A program made the position numbers and the translations under genes. From Spirometra erinaceieuropaei (Eukaryota > Platyhelminthes > Cestoda > Diphyllobothriidea > Diphyllobothriidae), in NCBI GenBank assembly GCA_902702965.1, contig CACRXP010000186.1, forward strand, positions 572,659 through 636,658: a stretch of DNA of 64,000 nucleotides, written 5' to 3'. The notes under the pieces are model-generated. The model was not told where the DNA came from. It made no database searches and was given only the letters and a program-made list of their open reading frames with translations. Of this stretch, positions 21,931 to 33,849 are shown piece by piece; positions within the stretch are counted from its first letter, which is position 1; the number at the start of each line of letters is the position of its first letter.

Positions 21931-23417
21931 CCGGTTATGTAACACTGTATAGAGTTGTCAAACATCACATCAGATAAGCATATCGGGATGTCATAAGAAA
22001 AGGGCTTTTTGATGTATGAAATCTATGTGACGATAGCAAAAGGATAGAGTAGGAAAAGTGGAAAATAAGGAGGTACTGTACAAATGATCAATTTGGAGTG
22101 GGAGGTAGTCGTGTCATGTCAGTTATACACCAGTTGGGGGTGAAGCGCTGTCAGCCACTGCAGGTAAGGGCCGGGGGTGTGCTGACGATAAGCGAGACGA
22201 GTGACGAACGAATGGCGAGAGCGGGGGAAGCGGTATGAGCGGCAGGAAGGGAATGAACACCGGACATCTTCACTGGTAAACAATCAAACCAGACCCATCT
22301 GGGATCCGCGCCAAAATGACTTCAGCTAGTTCAAACAACCCTGTCGAACTTGTGGTGCGTTGCAGACCAATTTGAAAACCAAAATGGATTCTGACAGGAG
22401 TTATCGGCAGTGCCAAAGTTTGGGTTGTGGTGGCAGGCCCAGTTGCCGGCCCACGTCGCCGTCCCCCCTTTTGTGAACTACAACCCTGATCAAGTTTTTG
22501 TTGTGACCCAGGGGATGTAGTGGCACGCCTAGGTGCGGGTCCGGCTGTGCCAGCCACCTGCGTCCTCTCCCGCCTCCGGTCTTCTTGACTATGTCTTAAC
22601 AGCGGGTCCAGGAGGGAGAGGAGGCGGAAGCGTGGTAGATGCTGTGCAAGTTTACTACCACTATAACCTAATTCACGCGCACGTGACTGTGTCGAAAGTC
22701 GTTGTGTGGTCGACAAGATAAAGATTCCCAATCAAAAGTCAGGAAAGACGGTTTGAGTTGGACAAACTTTACTGCCTGGAAAGTGTGTGCACAAAGGCTC
22801 TGTAGGCAGTCGCCGCGAGCGCGCTCCAAGCAAGCTGTTGCCTGTGGCCGCCTTCGAGGTGTTGTGTCAGCGCGTGTGTGCGCCCTTCGTTGTCTCAATC
22901 TCGCCAGCCAATCAGAGTGGGGGCAGCGTTGATTGGCTTCGAGCACTCGCGCATCCCATCAGCGCATCGACAAGGAGTGTGAGGCGGACAGGAGGGCAGC
23001 GTGACAAAGACGGAGAGCGAGGAGACGCGAACTGCTACAACTGTACCAACTCTCATCCTGCTGTGGAGCACACGGTGGACCTCGTAGGTCAAGACGGTCG
23101 AAGTGTCGATGTCTGTAAACGTTAACGCTGGGGTATGGTTTAGGGTCAAGGATGGGGTGTGGGAATAGGCATCTTTCCTAGAATTTAGCGCCAGGCCTCC
23201 TATGTTACGGGGAGGGTTCTATTCCCCTGTCTTACCTGTTTTTCTCAATGAATTCTACCGTCACGCGGGTCTCCCTAGGGTCTGGTAATGATTCTTGGAC
23301 GAACCTCTCACACGTCACCGATATGAGATCGTCAGATCGCGTTACTTTCAAACTAAATTCATGAGAATTCAGAAGGTCAAATTAAACTCATCTTTTCGAC
23401 AAACAATCCTACTTTCA
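21931..23417 (+). repeat. Tandem segmental duplication, unit 2 (~1.49 kb, with insertion)
   Basis: Follows unit 1 directly and repeats it, but is about 360 bp longer because a GC-rich dispersed repeat is inserted at 22695-23037. It ends with CAATCCTACTTTC, where a minus-strand SINE begins. Confidence 0.9.
22695..23037 (+). repeat. GC-rich dispersed repeat, copy 2, nested in unit 2
   Basis: Matches 18140-18500. In unit 1 the flanks read ACTGTACCAACTCTCC without interruption; in unit 2 ACTGT occurs on both sides of the insert. This gives an empty site, a filled site and a possible 5-bp duplication. Confidence 0.8.
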
Positions 23418-23731
23418 ATGGTAGAGGGGCGCTCACCGATGGTCGTTAAGGAACTCACTCGTCCCGTTGTGCCTTACGGGCTCTCTCTCTCGAACCCGAC
23501 CAGCAACCGCAGAGCGGCGCATGACATAGGCAGGAGAGCATTACCGACAAAGACAAGGGAGACTGGAATGGTCATTTCTGGCTAATTATCCGGCGTCAGC
23601 CGGTCCTACCCAACCTCGAAGTATGGAATACCTGGGATTCAATTCCGCGACCTGTTAAAAGTCCAACGCCTCTGACCACTGAGCCACGGGCTCGTTGTCT
23701 TGTCGGTTGCGATCGGTGAGTGCCCCTCTAC
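23418..23731 (-). mobile_element. tRNA-derived SINE, near full length
   Basis: Read on the minus strand: GAGCCCGTGGCTCAGTGGTC (A-box region), a GGTCGCGGAATTGAATCC-like B box, then the family body (GACTGGAATGGTCATTTCTGG and GGCACAACGGGACGAGTGAG on the opposite strand) ending GGGGCGCTC..CCTCTACCAT. SINEs of this type are transcribed by RNA polymerase III from the boxes in the tRNA-like head and borrow a LINE for movement. Confidence 0.85.
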
Positions 23732-23734
23732 CAT

Positions 23735-23810
23735 GGTATATTCCCGATCGCAACCGACAAGACAACGAGCCCGTGGCTCAGTGGTCAGAGGCATTGGCGG
23801 CAATTACATT
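23735..23810 (+). mobile_element. SINE head in opposite orientation
   Basis: GATCGCAACCGACAAGACAACG then GAGCCCGTGGCTCAGTGGTC mirrors the head of the minus-strand SINE just to the left, giving a head-to-head inverted pair around 23733. It breaks off after AGAGGCATTGG. Confidence 0.8.
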
Positions 23811-24589
23811 ATTTTTGGACTGTTCCGACGACTCCTCTACGGGGGCGAAACAAGGACCGTGCAAAGTGCACGGTGAGTCGAAACTGAGAATGTCGTATTA
23901 CCTGTCAGCCCTAATGACGGATTAATGAGCTGTACTGCTTACTCACTAACAACCAAAACAAACAAATATTCGGAGGTCAAAGGTAACCGACAGTTCTACC
24001 CTTGTGAGTAACGCCGTTCGCCGTATGCCTTAGAGCATGGGGAATGCAACGCTACTAACTTGTGCGTGAATTGGTTTATGGTGAGAGTAGACTTGCGCAG
24101 CATCTACCACGCTCTCTCTTCTCCTGTCCACCAGACTCAGATGGCAAACTACTGCTCAGCCCAGCGGAGTGGAGCTTGGGCTCAGAACAACTATAAGCCC
24201 TTTCACACTCAAAGTGCAGCGTACTGGGTAGTATTGCCGAAAACTATATTGGAATGCTAATTGTACTTATGTGCTACCAATACACCATATCATGCAGACT
24301 TGTTTTTGTTGATATCCCTTCTGGCGTATTGATTCCTAGTCCCTGTTAGGTCGTCTGCGAGGTGTCTAGCTTAGCACTTCAGATTGAGATGGAATCACTA
24401 GCATTTCGTTTTGCAATCAGTTCAGGTTAGTTCGCACCAGCCCGTCTCTTTCTGTAACTCAGTGAATCGTTTAAAAACGAGACTTTATAGAAGAAAGCGT
24501 TTGTTTGTGTGGGGCTCTACTAACATTTACAAGACAGACTCGTATAATTGGCAGGTGACGTAGCTCGTTAAAAGTTGATTGCGATTTTG
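23811..24589. other. Nothing certain; fragment of the 20-23 kb family at 24060-24120
   Basis: GTGCGTGAATTGG..TTATGGTGAGAGTAGACTTGCGCAGCATCTACCACG resembles, in reverse complement, the GTAGATGCTGTGCAAG..CACTATAACC..TTCACGCG block at 21500 and 22640. The rest shows no gene. Confidence 0.4.
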
Positions 24590-25360
24590 GAACACGATTT
24601 CGGTTTGAAGTGATTACTTAGGTGGGGGTCGTAAAATCTATTATTTTGCAGCATAGTCGCCGGATACTTCGACCCAACCAGGATGCCGACTTTTTGATTA
24701 CGTGACTTCCCGACAACCTGCAAAGATTACACTCTCGCTAAAAAAGACTATTTTACTAGTATACGCCTTTTCTGTCGACTTTCCGTGTACTTTCGAATCA
24801 GAACATATTGTAGTAGAAAAGTGCCCTCGTAATCACTTTATAGTAAATACTGTCTTCTTCAGACTTTCTGCTGGATGAAAAGTACCTCTCGATTTAAAAT
24901 ACTTCGCAATTATGGGATTTTTCAAGACCCTGAAATGGCCACTCAACTAACGTCGTAGTTGTCCGCATACAAGGACGCCTTATGCGGGCGTAGTTCGTCT
25001 CCATAGCAACATTTCAAAAGCCTACTAAAATAAGGGGACGTACAACTATTCTTAAATTGCAAGTGTTCAGTTTAACAGTTGGAAACCCCTTGCGCAATTG
25101 CAATGGTAGGAAATAAATTTGTCAAAAAACTAGAACATGTCACTTTTTCGGATAAAAACGTTTAAAAAGACATCAGTTACTGCAGTGGTGAACACAGGAA
25201 AGGATATCTATGTTTATGTTTTCTGTAAAATGTGCTTGCATTTATAACGGCATCAAAAATCAGTGGAAAAACCACTGCTTGAGCCGCTGCTTCTAACGAC
25301 TGGGATTCATGTAGGTTGTCTGGAGGACATGCATTCAAAAACTGGCGTCCTATCATGACG
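24590..25360 (+). mobile_element. Decayed long-IR Tc1-type element
   Basis: Left part (TTTTGCAGCATAGTCGCCGG, AAAAGACTATTTTACTAG) and right part (CATCAAAAATCAGTGG, GGTTGTCTGGAGGACATGCATTC) follow the arm pattern of the intact elements at 35.8 and 41.9 kb. Termini are lost. Assignment rests on scattered blocks. Confidence 0.5.
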
Positions 25361-25656
25361 GAAATATCATTAGTTTACGCTCTGTGATAAGTCATATTAG
25401 AGTCTGACTTGAGTAAATCTTTCTAACCGAGATCACACTGCTGAATTTGCGTGGGATACGCCACCTACCATAGACCAAATTGACTTTCATGTGCAGGCCT
25501 ACTGCAAGCTGAGAACAAACGGAATTTTAACTGGGGTCCATTGGCTTCATTAAATATTGAAACTAATGCAATCTGCACTTTCGTCCCGCCTGCTTGAATT
25601 CCTTCAGCCTAGGGGAAGCCTATAACTTCTCTTAGGGCGACTGACATCTTGGAGAC
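25361..25656. other. No recognised feature
   Basis: Short spacer with no ORF or repeat seen. Confidence 0.45.
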
Positions 25657-25808
25657 CAGTCTCCCTTGTCTTTGTCGGTAACAACATGCTGCCTATATCA
25701 TGCGTCGCTGTGCAGTTGCTGGTTGGGCTCAAGAGAGAGAGAGAGCCCATAAGGCACAACGGAACGAGTGAGTTGCGCAAGGACGATCGGTGAGCGCCCC
25801 CTACCCGT
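25657..25808 (+). mobile_element. SINE tail (5'-truncated)
   Basis: Begins in the family body (TCTCCCTTGTCTTTGTCGG), then ATCATGCGTCGCTGTGCAG, (GA)n, GGCACAACGGAACGAGTGAG and CGATCGGTGAGCGCCCCCTACC. The tRNA-like head is absent. Confidence 0.85.
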
Positions 25809-27093
25809 AGCCCTATCATCAACGTCTTACCGCTTCTACTGATAAAAGCACTGAGTTTGGATTGGTTTGTGCTGCGTCCAGCAGATCCCGTGTAGGTTGT
25901 ACTCATCACCGTTTCTGTTCGTCATTCATGACCCCTCAGCTAACACTACTTCCTCCTCAATTTCTCCAAGGTTCGTTCGGTGTGATTCCTATGGCCAATT
26001 TCCCAGCCTGGATACTAGCTTTGTTGACTTTTAGTGAGCTTGTGTTCCCATTGGACACGCAGACGCTCGTTACGTACATCCACCTTAAAATTTGTCAAAA
26101 TGCAAAGAAGCGCCAAGACTTGCAGACTGCACATTTGTACCCCAATTCCCCTCTCCCCTCCCCCCCCCCGCCTCACGTCTCGCGTAGACGCGGATCATCT
26201 TTGTTTACCGCAAGGAGCGGAGGAGGCCTGTGTGCAGTGACCTTGACCCAGTTACGGACACCAAATTCGCAGTTGTCTGGTTTCTGTACCCAAGGGGGGA
26301 CGGGTTAGCGCAACAGCTGGGCTTGCCAGCTGGCAATACCTTTTTTGGGTGCCTGGACGGATATCACGTCAGGAAAGTGTGCCAAAACACTCTTCTGCAG
26401 GAAGAGAAGCAACAGGCGCTGTGGAATTTCACGAAGGCCTCTCCGCCACGTCCTTTTTTCTTTCCATCTTCTTCTGTTCGTTTGTTTGTCTGTCTGTTCA
26501 AAACTCCTGCATTCGAACTTTGACTTCTCTGAAGACTACAAACACGTAATAGTCGTGGTATTAATTATTTTTTTCGAGCACCTCGGATGAAAATTTGTTT
26601 CGATCGGACTCTTGCGGACGCACTTGGATCTCGCAAATGGACAGTGTGCTTACTACATGTAAGAGACAAACCCATTAGTTGGGCACAGCGAGTAGGCTAT
26701 ACGGCAAACGAAAATAGCAGTATCCCAACAGTTACAAACTAGTAAATAAGAACAAAGTCGTCAGCAGGTAAAAGTGTACGTGCGTGTTCTTATTCTTATT
26801 CAAAGTTGTGTCAAAGCGTATTGTAACTTATTAAAACAAAACGGACTTACATGTCACTACATACATGTGTGCAGCCTCGATGGCAGACGTTGGCCTGCTG
26901 CGCCGATGGATTTAGATCGCACGAATAAGTTCAAGTTGCTGGTGAACTATCGTCTTGCGGTCACCTGTTCGTAACGGAATCAGGATTTATGACGTTAAAT
27001 CCTTTACGCCGCAGTCCTCAAGGGTTAAACATACAAAACAGTTCTGCAGCAAAGAGGAATTAAGCGATGCCGCTTGCAAGGATTTTTTTCTTA
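25809..27093. other. No recognised gene
   Basis: A 148-codon plus ORF (25862-26308) and overlapping frames lack domains. Includes a C-run at 26159-26169. Probably ancient repeat or intronic/intergenic DNA. Confidence 0.45.
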
Positions 27094-27187
27094 TACAGTC
27101 AATGACCTATCTCATGAAATGTGTCGAAATTTAGGAATGATTGCCAATCACTCGCACACCGACATCATTTCATGAGTCCAATGTCTA
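27094..27187 (+). mobile_element. Terminal fragment of the 1.5-kb Tc1-related family
   Basis: TACAGTCAATGACCTATCTCATGAAATG, then TTTAGGAATGATTGCC and CATTTCATGAGTCCAATGTCTA, nearly identical to 28072-28163 in copy B, where CGTTACCTCACCC replaces the first part. A SINE tail cuts it at 27187. Confidence 0.75.
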
Positions 27188-27297
27188 CATCATGCGCCGC
27201 TGTGCGGCTGCTGGTTATGCTTGAAAGAGAGCCCGTAAGGCACAACGGAACGAGTGACTTCCGTAAGAACGATCAGTCAGCGTCCCCTACCATCACC
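27184..27297 (+). mobile_element. SINE tail (5'-truncated)
   Basis: ACATCATGCGCCGCTGTGCGG to CGTCCCCTACCATC, the 3' half of the family, inserted right after CCAATGTCTA of the preceding Tc1 fragment. Confidence 0.85.
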
Positions 27298-28069
27298 TTC
27301 GGATAGTCATTCCACATGCATTACTTGCTGCTGTCATCTTTGACGCGTTCGAAAGCCCCTCAAAAAAATAAACAAATGATCTCGGTGATCGATCCAGTGT
27401 AGTTTGTTCCATCGGTCGGCCACTGCAAGTTACTTGATTGAGGTGTATTTTGAGATGCCAAACCGTCACGCTGGAGATCCGTACTCTCGTTCCGAAGGGG
27501 GACTAGGACTAACTACAAAAAATTGTGCTAGTTTTTATTGGAGTGGGAGCACTTCTCTCCCTAACCGTCCAGCTTTTTTTCGCCCGCATAAATCTGATAT
27601 TCGAAATTAAATACTTGCCAAGGTATGGGAGACGGTGTACCGAGCGCTGCGTCTTAAATCCTTGTTTATCTGGTGGCTAACATTAGTCGCCACAGGGCGT
27701 GGGCTTAACAGCTCAGCTATTTCTGCCCAGACGGTTGGCTGAATGGGTGCTAAGCTGGCGAAAATGAACTGGAAATGGGGGAGAACTAAAAATTAGCAGC
27801 CAATGGACTGCAAGCCTTGGCGCCATCTCTTCCCACGGTCTCCTCACGCAGCAGATCCGGTCCGAGAACTCTCGTTGAGGCATTTATAGCGAACAGGCGT
27901 AAATGCCTCTCCTCACGCCAGCTGGGTTTTTAGTGTTATCATCACTTCTGGTGCTGGGGGTGTCTGACAACGTGCCTGATCCATTGGCCGAAGTCTGAAA
28001 ATGGCCCACTTTCTACTTAATAGTAGCAAGACTGAAATATGAGCAACCCCTTCCCCTGAAATTCATACT
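27298..28069. other. No recognised gene
   Basis: No convincing ORF or RNA gene. The short plus ORF 27404-27610 has no motif. Confidence 0.45.
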
Positions 28070-28071
28070 TA

Positions 28072-29541
28072 CAGTTCGTTACCTCACCCACGAAAGGTGT
28101 CGAAATTTAGGAATGATTGCCAATCACTCGCAAACCGACCTCATTTCATGAGTCCAATGTCTATGTTAAATAAGCACAAGTTTTAAAGAATTAAAAACAT
28201 AAAACAAATATTAAAGATTGCGTTGAGTTGTTTAGAAATGCCAATATTTTTAGAAGATCGCAGTGAAAACGCCAAAAATGGCTGTAATCTAGTAAACTTC
28301 GTTTTTACATGTATAGAATGTATTCTCATATCAAAAACGTAGTAAATATGATAGCAGAAATAAAATAACGTCTAATAGTAGTGTTTACTTGAAGTTTACA
28401 TCTGAATATCAATTAAGAATAAGTGTAATTTCATGTGTGGTGATTTGCCAACTGCCTACATTCTGAGTGTAGATTCCAAAACAGTTTTCCGGGGATTCGT
28501 GGTATCCTTGATTCTTTTGAGTTTAATGGGATGGGAGTTCAACAAGACAAATGGGATTTTGCTTAATTTCACCGATGGAGACGTCATAGGAACAAAAGAT
28601 TTCAGAAGATGACATGCTGTCAGGCCCATCGTTGCCTAATAAATTTAAATAGAACTGCATGGCGTGATCTGAAACATACCATTTTGTGTTTATAGAGAGA
28701 AATTTTCTTTCGTTAGATTAATTTACACTGTTCGTTCATTTTGGATTACGTTGAGTTTCAGATCGGCCTCGAAATGTTGCTGAATACTTCAGGATTTTCA
28801 ATGTTTTCACCCTACCGTCCATAAAGACAAATTCTGAATTACCTGTCTGTTGCGAAATTTAAAATAAGGTAATTATTGAAGTCATTTACCAAATTAGTGA
28901 GTGTTCGGGCGCTCCTTTTCACGAGGATGGTCGTTTGGGTCATATGTGAAGACTCATTCAAACATCAAAATTCATTTTCGAAGTAAATGACTGTCCACAA
29001 CGAAAGTCAACAACGAATATGCCTTATATCAATTAGAAAACTTTCCTTAATAAGTTATCTCTTTAGAAAGTGTTTTAGTACTGCACTCCGTAGACGGATT
29101 TCTGTGTACTTTGCATTTCTGCACGGTGCGACCAAATAAAGATTTGGCCCTTTTGGCCGTTTCCTTCATGTTCCTAAACAATACTACTATTTTCTACCGT
29201 AAACCTAAGAACATACTTTTCTCTATACATCGAAGTTATTTTCATTGTTTTTACTTTCTTTTAGACTCCGTTCTTCGATTATGAATGCATGGCAGTGCGC
29301 CCATATAAATACTGATACTTTGCTGAAACTATTCATGTTTTGCTTGTTACATTTCTGGCAACGTAAATTTTCGCTAAAATTTATTGATATTTTCCTTGAT
29401 ACGTTGACACAATTTCTGCACAAGAAAAGGACGTGTCATTGAAGGAAGTGGATGAGCGAGCAAAATACGCAACGTTAAAGACGTCCAGAAATTCTCATAT
29501 CAGTTTCCGTTATCAGGTTTCATGAGATAGGTCACGTACTG
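28072..29541 (-). mobile_element. 1.5-kb Tc1-related element, copy B (inverted relative to copy A)
   Basis: TA-CAGTTCGTTACC at the left and GAGATAGGTCACGTACTG-TA at the right. Its reverse complement aligns with 15780-17287 through most of its length, including AACTGCCTACATTCTGAGTGTAG and GTTTCAGATCGGCCTCGAAAT. Size 1470 bp. Any transposase is more decayed than in copy A. Confidence 0.85.
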
Positions 29542-32500
29542 TACATGTCCGTCACTTGCTACCGATGGGCAGACGTTGCATTTGGTTGTCGAGCTCGGAT
29601 ATGATATTTTCGACAGCACGTTCACCCCAGTCATCTTTTTGGATGTTGAACCCTGGGGATTCGCTGTTTAAGTGGTATTTCTATTGTATGCCGATATCTG
29701 ACCGTCTGAGAAAAATACAGGCAGAGCTTTAATAGAATAAGGAACGAGCGCATGCTTTCATGCAAGATGATCAGAGAGTTACGGGGTTCGCCCTCTATAT
29801 TTGGTGATGGTGAAGCTGCCGCCTAATGAGGTATGGGAATTGGCGTGTTGCGCCGACACACTAGGGCAAACACGCGACGTTGCTTACAGAAAGACAGTTC
29901 GATCGTCGCGTGCGGAGCTGTCCATCGTAGAGAACGCAGCATCTGCCACACTCCTTTTTCCACCACCCACCTCGGCCCCGTGTGCAGACGGAGTTAGAAC
30001 GATCGGAGGCGGGCTTGAGCGCAGTGGCTGTCAAAGCTATATAGCCCAGGTGTGCCACACACGGCCTGGTCCTCGCAAAATGGGTCCTTAAAGTGATAAG
30101 GCTGGACACTGGAGGCCCATTTTCGGCTTGGTAGACGTCACCAACCCGTGATGAGTCTGACAGCTGGGCGAACCAATCGATATTCCCTCTTAATTGACTG
30201 AGTAGCCTCGCCCTATGTCTCGCACACACACGATTGTCCAAAACCAGACCCCCAGCTGCTTGTCTGGATCGCGCGGTACATTCCAAAAGTGCACCTGCGT
30301 ACCCCCCAACCACAAAAGGGGGTGGGGACACACATCGTCGCGTTAGCGATGACTAATCGCTCCAACTTTGGGATGGATGGGCAGGATGGTAGTTGGTAGT
30401 CCTGCCCACTGATTCTACAATTGTACCTACTGGCTCGATTTCGGTATCTGTGATAACGTTCTCATTATGTCTGGGGGGTGCACGCACAGAGGCCTTGTCA
30501 GGATGACTTTCTTCTTCACTTTAACCGCCCCGAGAACGAGGCGCTGCAAGACTGTCTATATAGACTCATTGTATTGCACCCCCACTCGGAAATCCTTAGT
30601 AAAAGGCGAAAGATTTATCCTAAACGGATTGTGATTCATCATGCTTCCTATTATGTTTCTAGTTGCATGTGCGCACAGTATTACCTGCATCAGATTAATT
30701 GCATAGGTACTAACCTAGGCGGATTGGCGCGGGTCTCCGTTTCGTCGGTTTGCCTGCATCCTTGGGTCTTTTTACTCCAGACCTCCAGTAGAGTCCGGTG
30801 CGATCGTGTACGTAAGGACAACCGACGCTCAGTTAGGGTGTCTACCGATACTCCATCAACTGCATCAGTCGTATTGACAGAGTGTTGCCCTCCACCCCCC
30901 GCCTTTACGAACAGTCCGGTTGTATTTGGTCGCAGGGGTTTGGCTGAGAACTGTGAAGCCTTGTAAACACCGCCATGGTCAGTTAACGATCCTTTCCTGC
31001 ACTTCCAGTTTAAGGCACTACGGCAACCCCCCCCCGGGCGCTTCGAAATTGCTGGGTTTGAACTGGGCGCACTTCACCTACCACATCGCGCACTTACAAC
31101 CTCTTGGGTTCAGACTACAACAGCAAGGCGTCTCATACGTCACTCAGACCCGAAGTGTTCACCTTCCTCGCATTTTTCACCTTATATAAATTAGGTTTCC
31201 ACTTTATCAGGATCGTCAATTCCAGGCATTCCCTACAAGCGCCATTTACGCCTCCACTCATTTGCCCCATCCGTATAGCCCCTATTACCACTGGTCCCGT
31301 AAGTCAGGTAGCTGGGAGTTTTCGGTACCGGGAGGGCTACCACCTACTATCTAACCGATGGATGCATTGATTTCTGTCTCCCGCCACGGCACAACTACTC
31401 TTTTCAGATCGTGATGGTCGCCAGAAAAAAAAGAGTGGAGCAAGCGACTGGGATGCAGGGGTAGGTGCATTAGAGCGCTGGGTAGCCAGCCGTCTGTTTG
31501 GTTGAACTCAGAACTGAGACTGCAAAAAACACCGGCTGACTGCCGGCGCACGCCGGGTAACAGTCGTCCAGCGATAGCAGCATTACCAGATCAAAGAGAA
31601 TTCTTGCTCTGCGTTCAGTGTATTCGGTTAGCATTCTTCCTGTTTTGCTAAGCACGGAGACTGCGTTGAGTGGAAACCACAGACAGGCTGGCCTACATTA
31701 GGCTATGCGACGGCGAGTCCATAGCATTTCCCTGTGGGACAGAGTTATTTGATGAGAAGAGTCACGATTCCAACTGATAAGGACTGACGGGCAATTTCGG
31801 GTATGAAGGCCGAACGATTCTGTTCCAAATGTTTTTGATGACGGGGGTTTCATGCATCCTTAGTCAGTTGTTTAGAGCTTAGGCATGAGCAGTCTGCTTT
31901 TCGTCAGTGAGGGTCCCAAATGACCCAAAATTGGAGTTGAGTGTGGCTGGCTGCTGATGACTAATAAACTAGAAATGGTCAGTCTAGTCTCCCGCGTCTT
32001 TATTGGTACTCCTTTCAGGAACATTTATGCTTTGCACTATGTGGAGATATTGCGACTGCACTCATTTCCATTACTGTCAGATCTCTGTGAATCGATGTTT
32101 TTCAGGTTAAAAATTCCCTGTTCCACCGATGTCGCACCGTTCAGGATTTAAATACCTCTTTCAGCGCCAGATGACTCCTGTGGTGGCTAGCTGAGTCTTC
32201 TGGCCATGTTCCAAAATATCATGCTTGGGTTACCGTCGACAAATGACTAACCAGCACGCTTGAAGCACGATGAAGCGAGAACCAACGGAAGATCTCGCAA
32301 ACAGTACGTAGTCAGGAATCGGCGCTTAAACTCTGTACAAGGATGTTTTTGCCTGACATTCCGACTATCGTAGGCGATGACTTCCAACGAGTGTCCAACA
32401 GAGTGGGCGCAGCATCTACCGCACTCCACCTTGCTCCGATGTCAAGACAATGTCAGGAAGACCGAAGGCGAGCGTGGGCGCAGTGGTCGAAAAGGTTAGA

Positions 32501-33146
32501 CCGCCTGTCTACGCGTGCCACGCACGAGCTGGTCCCCAGCTCCACGAGCACCAAATCCCCTAAAGCGGGTTTCGGAGCCCACAAGGAGAAGGATGTCATA
32601 ATGACCACATCAAGACGTAGGCATCGTAGCCCAAACATCAGTCTTGATCAGCAGCGTGTCACCCCATCGACTGACGAGCCAAGACTGTTTGTGTGTCGTT
32701 TACACGCGGAAATAAAAACATAAGATGGATGTTAACAACGGGCATGCGAACTCTGTGACCTCGCGATAACGACAAGCGGCTGCGGCGTTTTTTTGTCACA
32801 TCACTAATGCCTTATGAAAGAATTAGAGGAAAAGAACCTCAGAGCAGTACCTTTACCCATGATTTGTGAGATAGAAAGTCCAGCGATTCTGGGAGGAGAG
32901 AGGGGACGAAATGTTTCTCAGTCATGAGGACGTGACTTAATTTAGCATTTTGTTTTGTGAACCAAACAAGACCGTGCGAATAGGGAAGTATGTTATTTTG
33001 CGAAAGAAGTTTATAAAAAATAATCTCGGAACTTCCTTGGATCCGTAATGATAAGCAAGCGGTCTGGCCATGGCAGTGAACAGGAAGTGGGGTTTGAGAC
33101 TTGGGTAAAGGAGATTATTCAGATGGGGACGATTCTATAAACCGAC
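29542..33146. other. 3.6-kb stretch without a recognised gene
   Basis: ORFs up to 162 codons (29861-30331 minus, 30478-30966 plus) show no known domain and overlap each other on opposite strands. Two spots, 29925-30080 and 32395-32545, share CGCAGCATCTxCC, GCGCAGTGG and CTGGTCC blocks with each other and, inverted, with 54010-54090, so an unnamed dispersed repeat is present. This is the longest stretch here without obvious transposons, so a host intron is possible. Confidence 0.4.
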
Positions 33147-33470
33147 CAGCAGGTACGCTCACCGATCGTTCTTAGGGAACTCACTCGTTCCGTTGTGCCT
33201 TACGTGCTTTCTCTCGAGCCCAACCAGCAGACGCACAATGGCGCATGATATAGGCAGAATGCTATTACAGACAAAGACAAGGGAGACTGGAATGGTCATT
33301 TCTTGCATATTAACCATCGTCAGCCAGTCATACCCAATCCCGAAGTGAGGAAAACCCGAGGCCTGAACTCGCGACCTGTTAGTTAGAAGTCTAATGCCCC
33401 TAACCACTGGGCCACGAGTCCGTTGTCCTGTCGGGTTCGACCGGGAATATACAATGGTAGGGGCGCTCAC
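33147..33470 (-). mobile_element. tRNA-derived SINE, near full length
   Basis: On the minus strand the head reads CGTGGCCCAGTGGTTAGGGGC..GGTCGCGAGTTCAGGCC, then the body and the GGCACAACGGAACGAGTGAG block, ending GAGCG near 33155. Box A and box B positions are preserved. Confidence 0.88.
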
Positions 33471-33567
33471 CGATCGGGGTTGGGTATGACTGACTGACGA
33501 CGGCTAATAAGCCAAAAATGGCCATTCCAGTCTCCTTTGTCTTTGTCGGTAATAAAATTCTGCCATC
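33471..33567 (+). mobile_element. SINE body fragment, opposite orientation to its neighbour
   Basis: CGGGGTTGGGTATGACTG, GGCTAATAAGCC, GGCCATTCCAGTCTCC and TTGTCTTTGTCGGTAATAAA lie on the plus strand right beside the minus-strand SINE head. Forms part of an inverted SINE arrangement. Confidence 0.8.
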
Positions 33568-33751
33568 TGGTGGGCATATGGAAGCAGTGTTTGGCAAGGA
33601 AACACAGGTCACAAGTAATTTGTTTACAAAAAAATGCCAGATGGATTTTGTTCTGTGAGCGTTGCATATGGTGATCAACATGGCAATGAGCTTCTTCGGC
33701 GAACTATCGTCTTCGGTGCATATGTTTGTGGTCAACATATGTATTCGCATA

Positions 33752-33848
33752 GATGGTTGGTCTGGCTGAATGCGTAATTCGTTTGTGAGAGACGCTGACT
33801 CATAGGTTGAGTGGAATGCTTGAGTCACCGTGAGAGATTTATGGCAGG
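33752..33848 (+). repeat. ~97-bp direct repeat flanking the PLE (left)
   Basis: GAGACGCTGACTCATAGGTTG, GTGGAATGCTTGAGTCACCG and GAGAGATTTATGGCA recur at 34941-35037 with a few substitutions. The PLE insertion lies exactly between the two copies. Confidence 0.85.
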
Positions 33849-33849
33849 T

